Assembly (NCBI GenBank): GCA_036346275.1
Contig: CM070717.1
Coordinates: 6,817,178-6,881,177, forward strand
DNA length: 64,000 nucleotides
Direction of reading: 5' to 3'
DNA from: Otatea glauca
Lineage: Eukaryota; Streptophyta; Magnoliopsida; Poales; Poaceae
Both the position numbers and the translations under genes were made by a program. The notes beneath the pieces are model-generated. The model had not been told where the DNA came from, searched no databases, and saw only the letters and a list, made by a program, of their open reading frames with translations. Positions 56,530-64,000 of the stretch are shown here, one piece after another. How positions within the stretch are numbered: the first letter of the stretch is position 1; each line of letters opens with the position of its first letter.

Positions 56530-59500
56530 CCTTCACGATGATCGACGCGTGTGTAGCTAGCTTCCTCGGGTTGTTCTTCCTAGACTGTGATGCTCTTTTC
56601 GATAGGAGGAAACTCATCAAATTGATTATATTCTTCCTCATCTACTACATTCTCTACTCCGACAATCCTCTTTTTACCCTGAAGAACTACATGTCTCTTC
56701 TTGTTGGATGGATCGATTACATAGAATACTTGAACAGCTTGGTTAGCGAGTACGAATGGTTCATCTTGGTATCCGACGCGTGCGAGTTCGACAGTAGTGA
56801 CACCGTACTTGTCAACCTTCACGTGCTGTAGGTGGACCCAACGACACCGAAATAAGGGGATCTTGAATAGTACGTAGTCGAGCTCCCAAATCTTCTCTAT
56901 GAACCCATAGTAGGAGTTCCTCGTTGACCCAATGATGTTAAACACATCTATACGGACACCACTATTTTGGTTTGTGCTCTTCGTATCCTGATCTCTCGTG
57001 TAAAATGTGTACCCATTTAAGTCGTATCCTTTCTATGTTACAACTGTAAATGTTGGCCTTTTTGCCAACCATTTGAGCGTATCACCTGACGAGGTCCCAG
57101 TGATGGGTCGCTCCTTCAGCCATCTGTTAAACTAAAGGTTATGCTGTCTCGTGATCCAAGACTCTTGCCGCGTCAAATTTTCTCGCCGTAGCTAGTGCTT
57201 ATGCTCGTCGATGTACAGGGGCACTACAGCCATGTGTCGCAAAACCGTGAAATGAGCTTGAGCATAGTAAGTCGAATCAGGCGTGATTGCTTTCCTTCTG
57301 ATGGTCCCGATGCTTGGGAGTCTCCCCTCATGGCGAGATCGAGGCACACCTATTGGTTCGACCTGAGCCATGTAATCGACACAGAACTCTACGACTTCTT
57401 CGGTTGCATAACCTTCGACAATGCTACCCTCCGACCGAGATTGATTCTATACATAGGATTTGAGAATTCCCATATACCTCTCGAATGGGTACATGCTACG
57501 TAGGAACACGGGACCGCATATCTTTATCTCTATCACAAGGTGAACAACGAGATGGACCATGATATCGAAAAACGACGGAGGGAAATACATCTCAAGATTA
57601 CATAGAGTCATCACCACCTCAGCCTATAGTGCATCTAGTGCTTCGGGATCGATGACCTTCTGAGCAATTGTGTTAAAGAAATAACACAACCTTGTTATTG
57701 TCTCCCAAACCTTGACTGGCAAAATACTTCTAATTGCCACAGGGGGCATTTGTGTCATCAGCACATGACAATCATGAGACTTCATACCAATTAATTTCAA
57801 ATCTTGCATCGAAACAAGTCTCTTCATGTTAGAGGAGTAACCGGACGGAACTTTCACACCATACAAGTGTTGGCACAGATCAATTCTCTCGGCATTAGAC
57901 AAAGTGTAACAAGTAGGTTCGTAGTATGTTCGGCCTGTATCGGTCTCTTTCGGTGCTAACTCAGGTCTTATGTCCATATCGACCAAGTCAAGCCGTGCAT
58001 TGATATTGTCCTTTGTTTTGCCTTTAATATTCAATAAGAGACCAATCAAACTATCACATACATTCTTCTCTACGTGCATCATGTCATTGCAGTGCCGAAC
58101 TTCTAGGTGCTCCCAATAAGGTAGGTCCCAAAATATTGATCTCTTCTTCCACGTGCTCTTCTCACAGGACCTTGATTTACGCTCCTTTCCAAACGCAACA
58201 TCCAAGTTCTTAACCATATCATGAACATCTATCCCACTTAAAGGCTTTGGAGCTGAACTGTCTTCGTTCGTTCCATCGAATTGTTTTTTATCTTGCGGTA
58301 TGGGTGATTCCTCCAAAGGAACCTACGGTGATGCATGTAAACGGTTTTACGCGAGTGATTCAGCCACACACTCTCGGTATTGTCTAATCAGTGAGTGCAG
58401 GCTTTGGTTCCTTTTGTACTCTGGCCTGATAGGTTACCAAGGGTAGGGTAATCATTTATGGTGCAGAACAAAAGGCAGTGCAAAGTGAAGTTTTCTCGTT
58501 TGTACGCATCCCATACTTGTACCCCGGGAACCCATAGTGTTTTCAGATCTTCCACCAATGTTGCTAGGTACACATCAATATCGTTCCCAGGTTGTTTCGG
58601 TCCTTGGATAAGTACAGACAACAAAATGTACTTTCGCTTCATAGACAACCAAGGAAAAAGGTTGTAGATACAGATATTCACTGGTCAAGTGCTATGCCGG
58701 TTGCTCATGTTACCGAAAGAATTCATTCCATCTGTACTCAATCCAAACCTTATATTCCTTGGATCCGCACCGAATTCTTGAAACCTCCTATCGATATTTC
58801 TCCACTGGATGGAATCAGCATAGTGCCTTAGCATTCCATCGTTCTTACGCTCCTCCGAGTGCCAACGCAACAGTTTCACCTCATTTAGGTTCGCAAACAA
58901 ATGCTTCAAACGAGGAATTGCAGGCAGATACCATGCCACCTTAGCAGGAGGTCCTTTCATCGCCTGGATGCCCTCGATGTCATCATCTAAATGACTTAAG
59001 CTTGTACCGAGATGCGTTGCACACAGGACATATGTGCAAGTTTGCGTACTCTTGGCGGTACAGGATACAGTCGTTCCGACATGCATGTAATCTTCTCAGC
59101 TTTGTAGGTGGTTGTCGGCAACTCGTTTCCCTCAGGAAGCATGTCCGCCAATAGACGTAACAGCGCTGTAAAACTCTTGTCGGACCAACCGTTGCTTGCT
59201 TTCAATTTCAGCAGTTCAAGCACGGATGACAACCTTGTGTATTTCGACTTGCAGCCTGGGAACAAAGGTTTCTCCGAGTCCTCCATCAAGCCCTGGAATT
59301 TACCATATTCTCTATCATCACGGTTCCCTTCTGCATCGCGCAGCATCTGATTCAGATTATCTTCCTGCAACCTATCTTCATCGGAACCACAATCGATATA
59401 ATCATCTGACATATCATTGACTTCGTCGACCATGTTAATACTACCTGCTTCCTGTATCTCCTACTCTTCACCATGACTGGTCCAACATGTATACCCCTTT

Positions 59501-59702
59501 TGAAATCCCTCATAATCAAGTGTGCTTTGATCTGCATAAAGTTTTGAAACATCTTCAGATTCTCACAGTCAATGCACGGACAAGACATAAACTGCACCCC
59601 CTTATTAAACATATCCTCTTCTGCAGCTCTTCTAAAAGCGGAGACGCCATTAATGTACTCGGCACTCACACGGTTCTTAGTGTACATCCTGCTTCGATCC
59701 AT
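56530..59702 (-). pseudogene. TNP2-type CACTA transposase
   Basis: All parts of the family are in order. The transposase-associated N-terminus (MDRSRMYTKNRVSAEYINGV; FMSCPCIDCENLK) begins at 59702. Then come LLADMLPEGNELPTTTYKAE, PRNIRFGLSTDGMNSFGN with a conserved aspartate, and PWLSMKRKYILLSVLIQGPK with LFCTINDYPTLGNLSG. Next is the segment WDLPYWEHLEVRHCNDMMHV (57624-58316), then a DUF4218-like part (MYFPPSFFDIMVHLVVHLV; MYPFERYMGILKSYV) at about 57190-57560, and last a DUF4216-like part (56580-56945, YYGFIEKIWELDYVLFKIPL). Frames change several times and a stop follows KSYV, so it is inactive. The enzyme family cuts and moves CACTA elements. Confidence 0.9.
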
Positions 59703-61081
59703 CTACGCCAAGCATATAGCATTTAGTGTTAAATATTAAAGTACACTAGGTGTCCGTATGCACACATTGCTAAATTATAACCAATTACTACATTCGAACA
59801 AAACAAACAAATGGATCTACAAGCTAGATATCTAAACACAATCTTTAAATTAATTCTCTCTTCACCAAACTAGCTACCTGTAACATCCCAAAAATTCTAA
59901 ATAATAAAAATATAAATATAAAAATTAGAAAATGTAATTGAATAGAATTTTTAATTATAATATCAAGAATGAATTAAAATATTATCTTCTATTTCAATAT
60001 CTTGAAATCCAACCATAATTAAAGGATGAGTTGCAAAATAAAACTACAAATCAAAAAAAATATGAAAATAAGTTGGAAATAAAAATTTACATTGAAATCC
60101 CAAACTAACCTAAAAGTTTATTGAATTTTTGTTTTAAAAAGAATATTTAATTATACTAATTTTATTTTCTCTACAATACAAAACTTAAAGTACAACAAGA
60201 AAATAAAGTTCAACATTAAAATATATTTATTGATGATTTTTATGAATTTTATGAATTCATTTTGATTTTATTGAATTTCCTTGATTTTTGTTCCAAAGGA
60301 AAAATCTTTTCATATAATCATAATAATAGATAAAGAGAAGAGTAAAAAGTTTATAACAAAAAGATAAACAAAAATTTATTTAAACATATAAAATTATTCA
60401 GAAATTAATTTTGGCAGTTAAGTGTCATATGAAGATATTTTAGGAAGTTACAAGTCACATCAAAGCAATTAAGAGAGCAATTAATGAATTCTTGACTAGC
60501 AACAGTGAACTTGTCAGATTTAAATAAAATTAATACTGCATTAATTCGACCTAATTTTTTTATTATCTTTATTATGGATCATACCATGAACATTAAAAAT
60601 ATCAGGAAATAATAATTATATTTGATAATTTTAACAATTCAAAAACTGAAAGGCTGAAAATCTGGAAATGAAAATGTCAGAATTTTAATAAATAAAATAT
60701 ACATAATTTGAATTTAAAATTTTAAAGGAGACTATTATGACCATAAGGAACCTGAAAAAAAAATTTCACAAATATTTAATAAGTTATGGACCCCAATATA
60801 AATTAAATACAAAAAACTGAAATTTGTGCACAGTGCACTGTTAGAATTTTTATAAATTCTACATGCATGAGATAATTATGAAAAATTAAAATTACCTTCA
60901 ACACTATATTTTGTACACTCCATAAATTTTTAATTAAATTAAAACCATGATTGCTATCCAGTTCATTGAATGCAATTCAGTTCTGCTGGCAATAAAGAGG
61001 AGATGAGGTTTGTTTTGTGTCACTTCAATGAACAATGCCAAGGCCCACCTGTCATCTAGCTTCTCCACAGGCTTGCCTGGC

Positions 61082-61089
61082 TATAAAAG
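61082..61089 (+). promoter_or_regulatory. TATA box of the long LTR
   Basis: TATAAAAG lies in GGCTATAAAAGCC, 1.2 kb into the LTR, where the transcript start of such LTRs is expected. Confidence 0.55.
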
Positions 61090-62359
61090 CCAGTGAGCTC
61101 TCCTCAAATGGCCTTTTGACCCGAGTGTGCAAACCGAGCCTCAAATATCGCTGTCTTCCCTCCATTCTGCGACTCCAATCTCGCGCCCTGCAACCAAGAA
61201 ACCTGCCCTTCCTTTTTCCCTACCGCGGCAAGACGCCAGGCTCATCTCCCTACAAACCTCGCTTCCACGACCATCAATTCCCCAGATATCCGCTGCCCAC
61301 AGTACCAGTGAACCCCTGGAGTTCCATTTTTGCAGTCGCCCTAGCCCCCTACGCCTGCTGTGCCCTCGGCCATGGCTACCAGAGGAGCCCTCCATGGCGT
61401 CAAACCCTTGTTCTGTGAGACTGCTCTCTATTTTCTTCATTTCATGTATTCATTTCCTTCGCTAATGACTCACTAGTGCCTCTTAATTCTATGTCATATG
61501 AGACCAGCCCCGGATAAGCCTTCGGCCATAATTGCCATGGCGCCTGTCTATGCTTCCTCTGTTCGTCCTGTCCAATGGCCCCCATCCAAGGTAACTGGAG
61601 TTAGTAATTTTAATTAGTCATCTTGGTTATATGGCAAAACTTGATTAAGATAGGCAGTAAAAATCTAATATGATAGTAAGGTTATCGATGTCTATATGTT
61701 GACAGATAGCAACTAACAATTATAAGTTCTGTAAGCTATGCATGTATTGAGTAAACTAGTAGTAATGGTATACATGTATGCATATGTAGGAGGGACCATA
61801 GAACTAATTTACCTTACAGCAACAGAATGTTTAAGAAGTGATCTTTATTTGGAATAGGCCTTATAAATGGAGTATAACCCAAATGAGAAAGATGTATGTA
61901 AAATACATATATGTGCATATATAATAACTAACAGTAGCATAGATGTGCATGACCATGAGATTGATTTAGTTCTGTTGAAGCATTTTGAAGACGATAACAA
62001 AATATTGCATGTGCATAATCTGGATCATAAGCCTTATCCATATGAGAAAAACATATATTTGTGTATATCTTAAAAAGTGAAATCATGTTCATGAAAAACC
62101 AGATCTTATACAATCAGAGTATATGGTGCAATAAGATCACTAAGATGAGTTATAGCTTATGCTTGAGTCTCTTTGCTGAAACATGTGTTCATATAGTATA
62201 TGCACGTTTGAAAATTTGAAATGGATAGACCTCACAAAATGAAGTACCAGACTAGGTAGTGCTAATATCAGCATATACTTTTAGATAACCTCATGATAAT
62301 TGGCAAAAAGAACTAGTCTAGATTGCTTGCATAATAGACTTCATCCTTCATGTGTATAT

Positions 62360-63110
62360 AAAACATTTCGGCTAAAAGCAAAATAATGTGAAACCAGTTT
62401 TAAAACACTTCTAGGGTCATACCCTACTCATGCCAGAGAAATGAATGAATAATCACGCATAATGTAGTTGCAAACTTAAAATGAAATCCGACTCATTATA
62501 TTGTCAACTTTATGATCACATATGTTGTTTCAACAGCAAATAAAATATCTTGTCTAAACACTAAAATTTATAAAATCAGTTTAGAAATACTCTCCAAAGT
62601 GCATAGCAGCATATTCTAAAGAAATAATTTCACTTTATCATACTTTGCATATAAATCTTGATAGCAAAATAACCTTAAGTATTATGTTTTCATAAACACT
62701 TAAGCCTTTTCGGCAACTCATAAAACAATTTGTCTAAATGCAAATTTTATAAAGAACAGCCCAGAAAGGATCTTTGAAATATGGACTACCATAATCTAAA
62801 AAAATATTCTTTTTACATCTTGTTTTGCATCTGAATCCTGTTAGATCAAAACCCTTAAGTGTTACGGTCATCAAAAACCTTAATACCATTTAAGCTGTTT
62901 TAGCAATGAATAAAACATATCGTCTAAATCCTAAAATTTATGAAATCAGCATAGGATTGCTCCCCAAAGTATAGACCGCCTTATTATGAAGAAATAACCT
63001 TGTTTCATTATGTTCTGCATATAAATCCTATCATCCAAATAACCCTAAGTATTATGATCTTCATAATCCGTAGTAAGAATAAACGAGCTTTAATAATAAA
63101 TAAAGAATCA
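62360..63110. repeat. Four degenerate 180-190-bp tandem units
   Basis: The word TGTCTAAA with CTAAAATTTATAAAATCAG and the later word GCATATAAATC...AACCTTAAGTATTATG recur with starts near 62371, 62551, 62731 and 62921 (steps of 180, 180 and 190). The copies are quite diverged. Confidence 0.8.
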
Positions 63111-64000
63111 ATGGTTAAGATATTTGTTTTAACCAAAACCTTCTTGCAAACTAGAATATGTAACCAATAGCCCAACCTAGCAAATCTGGTGTGTATATAT
63201 ATATTCAAAATGAATACTTATGCAAAGTCAGTACTACTCATATATAATATGATAAGTAATGTTTTAATCCTATTAATCCAAATAATTTTAGCATCTGTAA
63301 TTCGAAGTTATAAATACAATAATACATAATTTTAACCTCTTGAATTCGTAAAACAAGAATAAATAATCTATAAAAGAATCTGCATCCGTTCTTTATAGCA
63401 AGTCTTTATTTGATATATTGTCTGTCTTCTTTTTGCCCTTATTGAAATTGTTGTTTATAGCAAGTCTTTATTTGATATAATAATTCCATTGTCAACTACA
63501 CCAGTTGCAGCCGCGACTTCGTCACAAACAACAATTAAGCAAGGCAAGCACCCCTCTTTGATCATATTGATCCTAGTATTTAATTTTCATTGTGTTTATC
63601 AAAATGTTTCATGCATACGTTTATTTTCTGTAAATAAGCTATTTCATGGTATTGGTAGATATACCTGTTATCTCATGAAACTTTCTTGATAAGTATGGAC
63701 ATGTGAACCTTGATAACCATATAAACAGGGTAGACAATACATAATGTCAACTTGGGTATATGCGATTATTAACCATGCTTAGCCATGCTTTAGAACCAAC
63801 GTTGAATATGATCAGATCAAAATTGATTCCTGAGAATTGAAATAGGTGGTTATGACATGATGTCAATTGTTGGTATTTTGACTAAAAATCCCAAAATAAA
63901 ACTATAGTTTAGATGCGGGCAATTGTTGGCAATAGCCGGTAGTGCAAGAGATGGACTTGTACGTAGTGTAGGGGGAGATTATTGCCCATGTGGAATTAAG

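Larger units (their letters stand above)
50887..59878 (-). mobile_element. CACTA (En/Spm) element, decayed, upstream end lost
   Basis: The left end TACTATAGAAAGG fits CACTATAGGAAAGG with CA changed to TA. ACAGACGGTT...AACCGTCTGTGAT units follow. Inside, TNP2 (59702 to about 56530) and a TNP1-type gene (54480 to 51525) both read on the minus strand. The other end is not in the window: the LTR at 59879 cuts in first. A second block of subterminal-type repeats lies between the two genes, so two nested CACTA copies are also possible. Confidence 0.85.
59879..64000 (+). mobile_element. Long LTR (Tekay-like), start inside the CACTA element, continuing to window end
   Basis: TGTAACATCCCAAAAATTC at 59879 is the same start as the solo LTR at 673-3832 (minus). 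An AT-rich first kilobase, then TATAAAAG at 61082 and a CT-rich leader match the layout of such long LTRs. The end of the LTR and any PBS or gag were not found before 64000, so the extent is open. Short frames at 61035-61465 do not look like genes. Confidence 0.6.

Noticed and set aside
61035..61465. Frames of 112-127 residues after the LTR TATA box
   Set aside because: They overlap each other in CT-rich LTR leader and show no domain.
1..64000. tRNA, rRNA or microRNA genes
   Set aside because: I saw no cloverleaf boxes, rRNA motifs or clear precursor hairpins. A tRNAscan or small-RNA map could still find one.

Overview
This is nuclear DNA from a grass (Poaceae). The signs are nested plant LTR retrotransposons, CACTA, MULE, hAT, Stowaway and Tourist-type elements, GT-AG introns, and a GC-rich, BX6/ACC-oxidase-like dioxygenase gene typical of grasses. 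The species cannot be named from the sequence alone. Only one host gene looks intact, a three-exon 2-oxoglutarate/Fe(II) dioxygenase at 30674-33935 (+). Nearly everything else is a mobile element, often one inside another.

Layout. (1) 1-18170: a Ty3/gypsy element of Tat type on the minus strand (element A, about 15 kb without its insertion). Its 5' LTR is on the right (17247-18170). Its 3' LTR is on the left, cut by the window edge and split by a 3160-bp solo-LTR-like insertion (673-3832, 5-bp target duplication). Gag, protease, RT, RNase H and integrase run leftward from 16786 to 11287 and are broken. The 7.2 kb beyond integrase carries two plus-strand genes antisense to the element (4446-4676; 7385-10554, a PF04195-type gene) and a tandem array with an exact 27-bp rhythm (4975-6430). 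(2) 18171-30000: unassigned sequence with two minisatellites and the probable start of a long LTR (20662). That sequence is split by element B (21689-26676), a complete 5-kb Ty3-type element with two LTRs, PBS, PPT and a target duplication, but with gag-protease only. Low-complexity ORF pieces follow. (3) 30-34 kb: the dioxygenase gene, with a Stowaway MITE and LTR-like promoter sequence upstream and two transposon remnants in intron 1. (4) 34-42.6 kb: unassigned DNA, a short copia-type LTR, a second copy of the Stowaway MITE, a Ulp1-like fragment, and a decayed MULE transposase followed by a 39-bp tandem array and a plant-mobile-domain exon pair. (5) 42.6-50.9 kb: a repeat family rich in GGTAGCACC-type motifs, interrupted by element C, a truncated relative of element B on the plus strand that itself carries a hAT MITE. 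(6) 50.9-59.9 kb: a CACTA element on the minus strand with decayed TNP2 and a TNP1-type gene ending in a Ulp1-like domain. (7) 59879 to the end: another long LTR starting TGTAACATCCC, containing about four 180-190-bp tandem units.

The mobile genes do not form one pathway. The most unusual structures are the 27-bp-periodic array and antisense genes of element A, the LTRs of elements B and C that carry the end of the polyprotein frame, and the internal CACTA subterminal-type repeats next to a second promoter. Where frames are broken I describe the break only.
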